A DNA stretch of 64,000 nucleotides from Gaiellasilicea sp963850995 (GTDB lineage: Bacteria > Actinomycetota > Thermoleophilia > Gaiellales > Gaiellaceae), in assembly GCA_963850995.1 (NCBI GenBank), contig CAWKNQ010000003.1:1-64000 (forward strand), written 5' to 3'. Below, piece by piece: positions 44,042 through 54,376 of this stretch. The notes beneath the pieces are model-generated. The model was not told where the DNA came from. It worked only from the letters and a program-made list of their open reading frames with translations, and did no database searches. The first letter of the stretch is position 1. The number at the start of each line of letters is the position of its first letter. Both the position numbers and the translations under genes were made by a program.

Positions 44042-44097
44042 GATGAAGCGGATCGTCATGCAGACCGGACGGGGCGCCGGTCCGCAATCTTCCGTCG
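44042..44097. repeat. Direct repeat copy 2 (truncated start region)
   Basis: Matches 43253..43308 at 50 of 56 positions. On the minus strand it contains ATG followed by TIRF as in the 43270 gene, but the text then diverges and no related protein follows. It looks like the 5' end left by a duplication or recombination. Confidence 0.8.
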
Positions 44098-44101
44098 GCC
44101 G

Positions 44102-47161
<3,060 letters not shown>

Positions 47162-47211
47162 GCGGTCGATTCTAGGGAACACTCTTCGGCGCTCTGTCGT
47201 TTTCAGCCATA

Positions 47212-47235
47212 CGAGAGCGGGTATCCCGTCTCTCG
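47212..47235 (+). promoter_or_regulatory. Leader hairpin of thioredoxin gene
   Basis: CGAGAGCGGG and CCCG-T-CTCTCG around a TAT loop: a 10-bp stem with one bulged T, 28 nt before the ATG and 50 bp from the divergent ileS start. Possible leader structure or transcription block between the two genes. Confidence 0.4.
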
Positions 47236-47263
47236 CTCCCCCAGCGAAAGGAACCACCAGAAC

Positions 47264-47584
47264 ATGGCAACTGCAGTCAAGGAAGACACGTTCACGCACG
47301 AAGTGCTCGAGAGCGACACGCCGGTGATCGTGGACTTCTGGGCCGAGTGGTGCGGCCCGTGCCACGCCGTCGCGCCCGTGCTCGACAGGATCGTCGAGGA
47401 GCGCTCCGGCGAGGTCAAGCTCGTGAAGGTGAACATCGACGAGGAGCGCGCCCTGGCCGAGCGCTACGGCATCGCTTCGATCCCGACGATGATCCTCTTC
47501 CGGGACGGCGAGCCGTCCGAGGTCGCGATCGGCGCGCAGCCCAAGGGCATGCTGGAGAAGAGCCTCGGCCTCGCAGCCGAGTAG
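47264..47584 (+). CDS. trxA: Thioredoxin
   Basis: 106 aa. Active site WAEWCGPC with Cys30 and Cys33, buried Asp in VIVDFWAEW and the cis-proline loop SIPTMILFRDGE. The general cytoplasmic disulfide reductase; a possible reductant of the arsC-type and peroxiredoxin-like proteins in this window. AAGGAA lies upstream at a suitable distance. Confidence 0.97.
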   Translation: MATAVKEDTFTHEVLESDTPVIVDFWAEWCGPCHAVAPVLDRIVEERSGEVKLVKVNIDEERALAERYGIASIPTMILFRDGEPSEVAIGAQPKGMLEKSLGLAAE

Positions 47585-47591
47585 CTAGCCT

Positions 47592-48113
47592 CTACTCCTC
47601 CGCAGCCTCCTTTTCCGGGCTTGGGACCGGCGAGACCGCACGGCTCGCCGGTTCCTCGACCAGGTTCAGCACGCGCATGCCGTGCACGAACACGATCGCG
47701 CCGCCGAGCCAGCCGCCGAGCGCGAGCGTGAGATAGCCGGCGACCGTGAGCAGGAACGGGCCGGTCTCGACCCTGCCGTCGATCCCGTCCGAGTAGCCGA
47801 AGAGCGCGGCGAGCGCGAAGATGACCGTCGCGACCACCATCGCGATGAGGTGGAAGGTCGCAGTGCGCTTCAGCGGTGTCCCGCTCTCGATCCTGAGCCA
47901 GTCGGCCAGGCCCGTGAGCGCTGTGGGAATCGTGACGACGAGACCGACGACGAGGGCGAGCGCCCACCCCGGAGCGGCCGCGTTCTCGGCGATGTCGAGC
48001 ACGTCGAGGACGGCGGCGATCGTCGCGAACGTGTAGACGCCGATCGTCACGCCGGTGAGCGGCGGGTGCACCGGATGGCCCGGCTGGCCGCGGTAGAGCG
48101 CGTCGAGCTTCAC
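47592..48113 (-). CDS. DUF2231 membrane protein
   Basis: 173 aa with four membrane helices. N-terminal GHPVHPPLTGVTIG matches the HPxHP motif typical of DUF2231; the helical hairpins include VVGLVVTIPTALTGLADWLRI. Function unknown. Convergent with thioredoxin, 7 bp apart. Confidence 0.85.
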   Translation of the reverse strand: MKLDALYRGQPGHPVHPPLTGVTIGVYTFATIAAVLDVLDIAENAAAPGWALALVVGLVVTIPTALTGLADWLRIESGTPLKRTATFHLIAMVVATVIFALAALFGYSDGIDGRVETGPFLLTVAGYLTLALGGWLGGAIVFVHGMRVLNLVEEPASRAVSPVPSPEKEAAEE

Positions 48114-48162
48114 CTGCGCCGAGCGTTTCCGCCCGCATCAGGACGGCAAACGCCAGGCGTTC

Positions 48163-48309
48163 TTAGTCCTCGGCGGCTTCGAGGTAGCCGAGGAAGGCGG
48201 CGTGCTTGGCGAGCAGCGCCTCGAGCTCTGCCAGGCCGACCGCGACCCAGTCCTCCAGCCAGCTCTCGGAGAGATCGTCGGCGATGCTGTGCAGACCACG
48301 CTCGCTCAT
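48163..48309 (-). CDS. 48-aa acidic helical protein
   Basis: ATG 48309 to TAA. MSERGLHSIADDLSESWLED, then WVAVGLAELEALLAKHAAFL and GYLEAAED. One or two amphipathic helices, net negative, with no signal. The composition is protein-like and lies between DUF2231 and Nudix genes with room for both. There is no strong Shine-Dalgarno. Function unknown. Confidence 0.5.
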   Translation of the reverse strand: MSERGLHSIADDLSESWLEDWVAVGLAELEALLAKHAAFLGYLEAAED

Positions 48310-48342
48310 GTGCGGATGATCGGCGTTCGGCAGGAGGGGGTC

Positions 48343-48360
48343 ATGGGCCGAACGGCCTAT
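48343..48360. promoter_or_regulatory. Second copy of the ATAGGCCG palindrome
   Basis: On the minus strand ATAGGCCG-TT-CGGCCCAT, preceded by AAAG; one mismatch in the arms relative to 41475..41492. It lies 33 bp upstream of the 48-aa gene start and just after the Nudix stop. Confidence 0.4.
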
Positions 48361-48379
48361 CTTTCCGGCCCGCCGGGCC

Positions 48380-48895
48380 TCACCTCTGCGGCGGCTCCTC
48401 GTGCCTCGCGCGCCAGAGTGAGAGGATCGGGACGTAGCTCTCGAAGGCGAGCTCGTCCGGGCCGGGAAGCTCGCCCGGAGCGAACCAGCGCAGCTCGACG
48501 AGGTCGTCGCCGGCTCGCTCCTCGCCGCCTGCGGGCGTCGCGAGCCAGGTGAGCGACATCACGTTGCGGTCGTCGTAGGGCTGCATCCAGATGCCGAAGA
48601 ACGCCGTCGGCTCGATCTCGAGGCCGGTCTCCTCCCGGAGCTCGCGGCGAAGCGCGTCGAGCGGGTGCTCCGGCTCCTCGACGAAGCCGCCCGGGATGTC
48701 CCAGAGCCCGGCGCCCGGATCGTCGCGCCGGCGGCCGAGCAGGACGCGACCGTCTCGCTCGACGAGCGCCTGCGCGCCCGGAACCGGATTGGCCCAGACG
48801 GCGTAGCCGCACTCGACGCAGCTGACCTTGCCGTCGTGCCGTTCGAGAGGACCGGAGCAGCGCGGACAGTGACGCCAGCCGTCGAGAAGCCCCAT
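48380..48895 (-). CDS. Nudix hydrolase with N-terminal zinc ribbon
   Basis: 171 aa. CPRC and CVEC form an N-terminal zinc ribbon. The Nudix box is GGFVEEPEHPLDALRRELRE followed by ETGLEI, which fits GX5EX7REUXEEXGU. This arrangement occurs in ADP-ribose/NADH-type pyrophosphatases, but the NudC-specific motif is not evident, so the substrate is open. Divergent from the cNMP gene with a short spacer. Confidence 0.88.
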   Translation of the reverse strand: MGLLDGWRHCPRCSGPLERHDGKVSCVECGYAVWANPVPGAQALVERDGRVLLGRRRDDPGAGLWDIPGGFVEEPEHPLDALRRELREETGLEIEPTAFFGIWMQPYDDRNVMSLTWLATPAGGEERAGDDLVELRWFAPGELPGPDELAFESYVPILSLWRARHEEPPQR

Positions 48896-48912
48896 CGGGC
48901 TACGGTATCGCC

Positions 48913-49287
48913 GTGAGTCCCAGGCATGTCCCGGCCACGGTGCACGAGCTCAGCCGCGTCGAGCTCCTCGCAGGCCTCCCCGGCGAGCAACTGTCGCTCC
49001 TCGCGAGCCGGCTCGCGCGCGAGGAGGTCGAGCCCGGAGCAACGGTGGTGCGCGAGGGCGAGCCCGGCGACCGCTTCTACATCGTCCTCTCGGGAATGCT
49101 CAACGTGAGCCAGGAAGGGCTCGGCGACCGCCGCCTGCTGCGGCCCGGCGACTCCTTCGGCGAGGTCGCGCTCGCGATGGGGATTCCGCGCACGGCGTCC
49201 GTGCGCGCGGTCACGCCCGCCGTCGTCGCGAGCTGCGACAAGCCGACCTTCGACGAGCTGCTGCGGCCGCTGTTCGCCGACGAATGA
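48913..49287 (+). CDS. Single cyclic-nucleotide-binding domain protein
   Basis: 124 aa, GTG start. Only the beta-roll domain: VEPGATVVREGEPGDRFYIV, LSGMLNV and the phosphate-binding cassette GDSFGEVALAMGIPRTASV, with the conserved Glu and Arg. No helix-turn-helix. It may be a small cAMP sensor that acts by protein contact. The stop overlaps the next start (ATGA). Confidence 0.87.
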   Translation: MSPRHVPATVHELSRVELLAGLPGEQLSLLASRLAREEVEPGATVVREGEPGDRFYIVLSGMLNVSQEGLGDRRLLRPGDSFGEVALAMGIPRTASVRAVTPAVVASCDKPTFDELLRPLFADE

Positions 49288-49998
49288 ACGTCCTGCTCCT
49301 GCACGCCGGCATCGCCGACAGCCGCATGTGGACGCGCGCAGGTCGAGGCGCTCGAGGCGGCAGGGCACCGCGTGCTCGCGCCCGACCTCCCCGGATACGG
49401 CCAGACCCCGCTCGAGCCCGGGACGATCAGCTACGTCGACCACGTCGCCGGGCTGCTCGACGGCCCCGCGGCAGTCGTGGGAGCCTCGTTCGGCGGTCTC
49501 GTCGCGCTCGAGCTGGCGGCCGGCCGGCCGGAGCTCGTCGAGCGGCTCGTGCTCGTCGGCTCGAGCATCGGCGGCTGGGAATGGTCCGAGGCCACGCAGG
49601 CCGGCTTTGCCGAGGAGGAGGCGGCGCTCGAGCGCGGCGACCTGGCCGCTGCCGCCGCCCAGCAGGCGCGGATGTGGCTTCCGGACGACGCCGATCCGGC
49701 CGTGCGCGAGCTGACGGAGGCGATGACGCTGCGAACCTACGAGCTGCAGCTGCCGCACGAGGACGACGTCGAAGCATCCTGGCCGGAGCCCCGGGCAGCT
49801 GCGCGTCTGGGCGAGATCGGCGTGCCGACGCTCGTCGTCGTGGGCGCGGCGGACGTGGCCGACATCGAGGCGATCGCCCGCAAGCTGGCAGCGGAGATCC
49901 CCGGTGCGCGTGTCGAGACGATCGCGGGCGCCGGCCACCTCCCCAGCCTCGAGCGCCCGGACGAGCTCAACCGGTTGCTGCTGGACTTCCTGAGCTGA
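49284..49998 (+). CDS. Alpha/beta hydrolase, frameshifted near the start
   Basis: Starts MNVLLLHAGIADSRMWTR. An extra G at about 49338 shifts the frame; without it the text runs QVEALEAAGHRVLAPDLPGYGQ. Nucleophile elbow VVGASFGGLVAL, oxyanion HAGIADSRMW, catalytic histidine GAGHLPSLERPDEL and the acid probably in VVVGAADVADIEA. About 237 aa. Substrate unknown. Confidence 0.87.
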
Positions 49999-50788
49999 GG
50001 ACCGCGTCGGAGAGCGTCGGCCACGCGGTGAGCGCCCACGCGGCGAACTCGCGATCGGTGAGCACGACGAGGGCAAGCAGGCGGTCCGGGTCGACCCACA
50101 GGAACGTGCCGGAACCGCCGAAGTGGCCGAACGTGCGCTGAGACGCGAGCGTTCCCGTCCAGTGGTTCGGCTTCGCGTCCTTGAGCTCGAAGCCGAGACC
50201 CCAGTCGAGCGGATCGAAGCGACCGACTCCCGGCAGCACGCCGGCGAGGCCGGGAAAGGCGACCGAGGTCGCCTCTGCCAGCGTCTCCGGGGCCACGAGC
50301 ACTGGAGCCAGGAGCTCGCGCGCGAGGCTGGCTGCATCGCGGACCGTGCCGTGCACGTCCCCTGCGGGCGACCCACGCAGCTCGGCTGCCATCCCGAGCG
50401 GGGCGAAGACGGCCTCGGCGAGATAGCGCTCGAACGGCATCTCGGCGCGCGCGGCGACATGGGCGGCGAGCAGCTCGAATCCCTGGTTGGAGTAGATCCG
50501 CCGCTGCCCGGGTCGCGCGATCGGAGCGCCGGCCTCGAACGGCAGCCCGCTCGTGTGCGCGAGCAGATGGCGAACGGTCGAGCCGTCCGGCCCGGCCGGT
50601 TCGTCGAGGTCGACGATGCCCTCCTCGATCGCGACCAGGGCCGCCAGCGCCGTCGCGAGCTTCGTCACCGAGGCCCAGCGAAAGACGTGCTCGGCAGAAC
50701 CGTGCTCCGCGGCGACGCGGTCCGGCTGCACGACGGCCGCCGCGGCGTGCGGCGCCTCCCAGTCGTCGATCTGGCGAAGGGCGTCCAC
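49967..50788 (-). CDS. Serine hydrolase, beta-lactamase/DD-peptidase fold
   Basis: About 273 aa. SxxK as RWASVTKLATAL (Ser near residue 40), Tyr motif RRIYSNQGFELL and third motif GHFGGSGTFLW. These are class C-like esterase/beta-lactamase family signatures. No signal peptide, so probably an intracellular esterase. GTG 50788 preferred; 32 nt overlap with the convergent hydrolase gene. Confidence 0.85.
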   Translation of the reverse strand: MDALRQIDDWEAPHAAAAVVQPDRVAAEHGSAEHVFRWASVTKLATALAALVAIEEGIVDLDEPAGPDGSTVRHLLAHTSGLPFEAGAPIARPGQRRIYSNQGFELLAAHVAARAEMPFERYLAEAVFAPLGMAAELRGSPAGDVHGTVRDAASLARELLAPVLVAPETLAEATSVAFPGLAGVLPGVGRFDPLDWGLGFELKDAKPNHWTGTLASQRTFGHFGGSGTFLWVDPDRLLALVVLTDREFAAWALTAWPTLSDAVLSSGSPAATG

Positions 50789-50807
50789 GGCCGTGGATAC
50801 TAGGCGC

Positions 50808-52391
50808 GTGGAACGCCGGCTCATCCCGGGGCACTCGCCGTTCGAGCCCATCGTCGGCTACTCGCGGGCCGTCGTCGCGGGCGGGGAGGTGCACGTCTCG
50901 GGCACGGCGCCGATCCCGCGAGAGGGCGACCCGCCCGAGGATGCCTACGAGCAGGCGCGCCTCTGCCTCGAGATCATCGGCGGCGCACTCGCCGAGGCGG
51001 GCGCCGGCTTCACCGACGTCGTCCGCACCCGCATCTACCTGACCGACGCGGCCGACTACGAGGGGTTCGCCCGCGCGCACGGCGAGGTCTTCGCGGAGAT
51101 CCGGCCCGCGTCGACGGCGGTCGTGGTCAAGGAGCTGCTCGACCCGCGCTGGCGCATCGAGATCGAGGCCGCAGGCGGTCCTCCCGCAACCGTGAAGCAG
51201 ATCTACCCCCACACGATCACCGGCAAGAGCGCGGAGCCGGGCGGCAGCGTCCTCGACCACGCGTTCGGCCGCTCCGACCCGTACACGCTCGGGGTCGAGG
51301 AGGAGTACATGCTCCTCGACGGGGAGACCTTCGACCTCGTCCAGCACATCGACACCGTGCTGCAGGCGATCTCGGGCCACGAGCTCGAGCCGCGGATCAA
51401 CGCCGAGCTGATGCAATCGGTGCTGGAGATCGCCACGCCGGTCTGCCGCACCGCCGGGGACGTCCAGCACGAGCTCCTGAAGCTGCGCGGGTACGTGAGC
51501 GAGGTGGGACGTGAGAAGGGCCTGCGGGTGGGCTCGGCCGGGACGCACCCGTTCAGCCTCTTCGAGCGGCAACGGATCACCGCCCGCGACCGCTACCGGA
51601 ACCTCGTCGACCAGCTCCAGTACGTCGCCCGGCGCGAGCTGATCTTCGGCATGCACGTGCACGTCGCAGTCGACGACCCCGAGAAGGCGATCCAGGTCGT
51701 CAACGGCCTCCTCCCTCAACTCGCGCCTCTCCTCGCCCTCTCCGCCTCCTCTCCGTTCTGGCGCGGCGAGCCGACCGGCCTCTCCTCGAGCCGGCAAATG
51801 GTCTTCGCAGCCTTCCCGCGCTCGGGCCCGCCGCCGCGCTTCCGCGACTACGCCGACTACGCCGAGGTGGTCGGCCAGCTCGAGCGGACCGGCTGCATCG
51901 CCGACTACACGCACATCTGGTGGGACATCCGCCTGCACGCACGGCTCGGGACGGTCGAGATCCGGATCTGCGACGCGGTCACCCGCGTCGAGGACGCGGT
52001 CGCGCTCGCCGCGTACTGCCAGGCGCTCGTGAAGCTCCTCTCCGAGCAATACGACAGCGGCGAGCCGATCCCCTCGTACCACCGCATCCTCACGACCGAG
52101 AACAAGTGGCTCGCGGCCCGCTACGGGCTCGAGGCGCCGGTGATGGACCTCGACACCGGCGCGCGCAACCGCGTCCCGGTCGCGCAGCTCGTCCGCCGGA
52201 CGCTGAAGTCGATCGAGCCGCACGCCCGTGAGCTCGGCTCTGAGCGTGAGCTGGAGGGAATCAGCGAGATCCTCTCGCGCGGGAACGGTGCCGACCGCCA
52301 GCTGCGCGTCTTCAACGCCAACCGCGACATCGTCGAGGTCGTGGAGGAGATCGCGAAGGCGACCGAGGCCGTTCCCGCCGAGACGGCGTAG
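50808..52391 (+). CDS. RidA domain fused to GCS2-type carboxylate-amine ligase
   Basis: 527 aa, GTG start. Residues 1 to about 125 are RidA/YjgF-like (EVHVSGTAPIPREGD, VVRTRIYLTDAADYEGF with the ligand arginine), which hydrolyse reactive enamines. From about 155 the YbdK/GCS2 ligase begins: SDPYTLGVEEEYMLLDGETF, MHVHVAVDDPEKAI and TRVEDAVALAAYCQALV. The open frame is continuous with no stop between. A GTG at 51193 could serve as a separate ligase start if the junction were an error. Confidence 0.82.
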   Translation: MERRLIPGHSPFEPIVGYSRAVVAGGEVHVSGTAPIPREGDPPEDAYEQARLCLEIIGGALAEAGAGFTDVVRTRIYLTDAADYEGFARAHGEVFAEIRPASTAVVVKELLDPRWRIEIEAAGGPPATVKQIYPHTITGKSAEPGGSVLDHAFGRSDPYTLGVEEEYMLLDGETFDLVQHIDTVLQAISGHELEPRINAELMQSVLEIATPVCRTAGDVQHELLKLRGYVSEVGREKGLRVGSAGTHPFSLFERQRITARDRYRNLVDQLQYVARRELIFGMHVHVAVDDPEKAIQVVNGLLPQLAPLLALSASSPFWRGEPTGLSSSRQMVFAAFPRSGPPPRFRDYADYAEVVGQLERTGCIADYTHIWWDIRLHARLGTVEIRICDAVTRVEDAVALAAYCQALVKLLSEQYDSGEPIPSYHRILTTENKWLAARYGLEAPVMDLDTGARNRVPVAQLVRRTLKSIEPHARELGSERELEGISEILSRGNGADRQLRVFNANRDIVEVVEEIAKATEAVPAETA

Positions 52392-52405
52392 GCGCTGATC
52401 AGCGG

Positions 52406-53935
52406 GTGGTGCTGCGCGCCCTGATCCTCGCTTCGCTCGCGCTCGCCGGGTCGGGCGCCGCGAGCGGCGCCGCGCCCGGGCCGAGCGAGCCGACGATCGA
52501 ATGGCGGAGCTCGCGGTCGCTCGGCGTCTACTGGGACGGGCGGCTCGTCCGGGGCGTCCGGCTTCCGGCCGAGGGCCCGGCGTACTTCACCTGGGACCCG
52601 GTCAAGAAGAGGGCGCCGAACCGCGAGTGGCGGCGCGTCGGGACCGACCGCCTCCTCCGACTCGTCTTGCGCGTGCTCGACGAGTATGCGGCCGCCAATC
52701 CCGGCGCTCCGCGGGTCGGGATCGGCGACCTCAGCCGCCCCGGCGGCGGCGACTTCGGTCCTCGCTTCGGCGGCCACGGACACGTCTCGCACCAGATCGG
52801 GCTCGATGTCGACGTCTACTACCCGCGCCTCGACCGGCGCGAGCTCCAGCCCCGCCGGGTCGCCCACGTCGACCGCGAGCTGGCTCAGGATCTCGTCGAC
52901 CGCTTCGTCGACGCGGGCGCGCGGCGGGTATTCGTAGGCCCGAGTCTCGGGTTGAAGGGACCCCGGCCCGTCGTGCAAGCACTGCCGAACCACGACGACC
53001 ACCTCCACGTTCGCCTCCCGCTCGAGCCGGTGCGGCGCTGGGAGAACCCTGTCTCCGGCCACGAGCTCGAGCTGCCGCGCTCCTGGCGGGCGCGAGCGCG
53101 TGCCGACGGCGCGACGGTCGTCACCACGCGCCACGTCCGCCTCCGGCTCGTGGACCAGGGAGCGACGCGGCGTCGAGACGCCAAGCGTGCCGGCGCACCG
53201 CTCGAGCTCGCCCGCGGACCGGAGCTCGCCTTCCGTTCGGGCGGGCACGTGTTCGAAGCGGTCGTAAGGGGCGGCCGGGACTCGGCGCGGCTGCGAGAGC
53301 AGTCGGTGGCGCTGCTCGAGAGCGTCCGGCTGACGGCGTTCGGCCGGGCGGCGGCGAACCGCCGCTCCTCGCGGCTCCTCGGTCACTCGCACAAGGGGCG
53401 ACCGATCCGCGTTTTTCGGATCGGAAACCCTCGCGCCCCGGCCCGGGTCCTCGTCGTCGGCTGCATCCACGGGAACGAGTGCTCGGGTATGGCCGTGACG
53501 CAGCGGCTGCTCGGTCTCGACCGGCCGCTCGCGCTCGACCTCTGGGTCGTTCCGAATCTGAATCCCGACGGGCTCGCGCGCGACAGCCGGCGGAACGCGC
53601 GCGGCGTCGACCTGAACCGCGACTTTCTCGCGGCGACGCAGCGCGAGACGCGGATCGCTCGGGCGCTGATCCGGCGGCTGGAGCCCGACGTGACGCTCTG
53701 GTTCCACCAGCCGCAGGCCGTGGTGCGTGCCTGGGGGCCGAGTCGCGCGATCGCACTGCGGTACGCGGAGCTCTCCGGCGCCGATTACCGGTCGCTCGTC
53801 TGGCCGCCGGGCACCGCGCCGCGCTGGCAGAACGCGATCGGGCAGCTCTCGTTCGTCGTCGAGCTGCCCGCGGGCGAGCTGAGCGACGCGGCCGCGCGCC
53901 GGCACGTGGACGCGGTGCTCCGGCTCGTGTCGTAG
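52406..53935 (+). CDS. Secreted M74 murein endopeptidase fused to M14 carboxypeptidase
   Basis: 509 aa. Signal peptide MVLRALILASLALAGSGAAS. The N-half is MepA-like (M74): GGHGHVSHQIGLDVDVY and NHDDHLHVRLPL supply zinc histidines and aspartate. The C-half is M14: zinc motif GCIHGNECSG, NLNPDGLARDSRRNARGVDL with NRDF, HQP in WFHQPQAVV, and the catalytic Glu region VELPAGEL. Both would act on peptidoglycan peptide bonds of mDAP. The two catalytic sets look complete. Confidence 0.88.
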   Translation: MVLRALILASLALAGSGAASGAAPGPSEPTIEWRSSRSLGVYWDGRLVRGVRLPAEGPAYFTWDPVKKRAPNREWRRVGTDRLLRLVLRVLDEYAAANPGAPRVGIGDLSRPGGGDFGPRFGGHGHVSHQIGLDVDVYYPRLDRRELQPRRVAHVDRELAQDLVDRFVDAGARRVFVGPSLGLKGPRPVVQALPNHDDHLHVRLPLEPVRRWENPVSGHELELPRSWRARARADGATVVTTRHVRLRLVDQGATRRRDAKRAGAPLELARGPELAFRSGGHVFEAVVRGGRDSARLREQSVALLESVRLTAFGRAAANRRSSRLLGHSHKGRPIRVFRIGNPRAPARVLVVGCIHGNECSGMAVTQRLLGLDRPLALDLWVVPNLNPDGLARDSRRNARGVDLNRDFLAATQRETRIARALIRRLEPDVTLWFHQPQAVVRAWGPSRAIALRYAELSGADYRSLVWPPGTAPRWQNAIGQLSFVVELPAGELSDAAARRHVDAVLRLVS

Positions 53936-53944
53936 GGTCGCGCG

Positions 53945-54376
53945 GTGTTCTGGCACGACACGGGCGAGGAGGCCGAGCTGGAGGAGCTGCTCGAGGACGG
54001 GCCTGTGCTCCTCTGCTTCTACCTCTTCGACTGGTCGCCGACCTGATCCCAGGAGCTGCGCCTCCTGCGTGACAGGAGGCCGGAGTTCGAGCGGGCAGGC
54101 GTGCGCGTCTACGGCGTCTCGCGCGACTCCCACTGGTCGCACCGCGCATGGAAGGACGTGCTCGACGCCGACGTCCCGCTGCTCTCAGACTGGAACGGCG
54201 CGCTGGCGAAGCGGTTCGGCGCCGCTCGCGTCTGGCGGTGGATGGACGGCGTGCCGCGACGGAGCGTGTTCCTCGTCGGCGAGGACGGTACGGTCCTCGA
54301 ATCGTGGCGCTACGAGGATTCGGAGGTGCCGGACTTCGACGCGCCGCTCGCGGCCGCGCAGGCGTTGCGGGGCTAG
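53945..54376 (+). CDS. Peroxiredoxin-like candidate selenoprotein (in-frame TGA as Sec34)
   Basis: 143 codons from GTG (AGGG upstream) to TAG, open except for one TGA at 54044-54046. The surrounding text is FYLFDWSPT-X-SQELRLLRD, exactly the peroxiredoxin (T/S)xxC position with X in place of the peroxidatic Cys. Downstream RVYGVSRDSHWSHRAW and PLLSDWNGALAKRFG are typical of AhpE/BCP-like redoxins. A hairpin with a GU-containing loop follows (54060-54080). Sec insertion would make a hydroperoxide reductase; otherwise this is a Cys-to-stop null. Pipelines would likely call only the fragment after the TGA, from about 54101. Confidence 0.72.
54060..54080 (+). promoter_or_regulatory. Bacterial SECIS-like hairpin
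   Basis: Stem GCCTCCTG (54060-54067) pairs exactly with CAGGAGGC (54073-54080); loop CGUGA. The loop begins 21 nt after the TGA and has G then U at positions 2-3, within published bSECIS limits (16-37 nt, G in the first two loop bases). An overlapping alternative stem CAGGAG/CTCCTG at 54050-54067 would compete. Confidence 0.55.

Noticed and set aside
53945..54046. Treating the redoxin as an ordinary short gene starting after the TGA
   Set aside because: The upstream codons in the same frame encode the conserved first strand and active-site loop of the fold, so a start near 54101 would remove the catalytic site.
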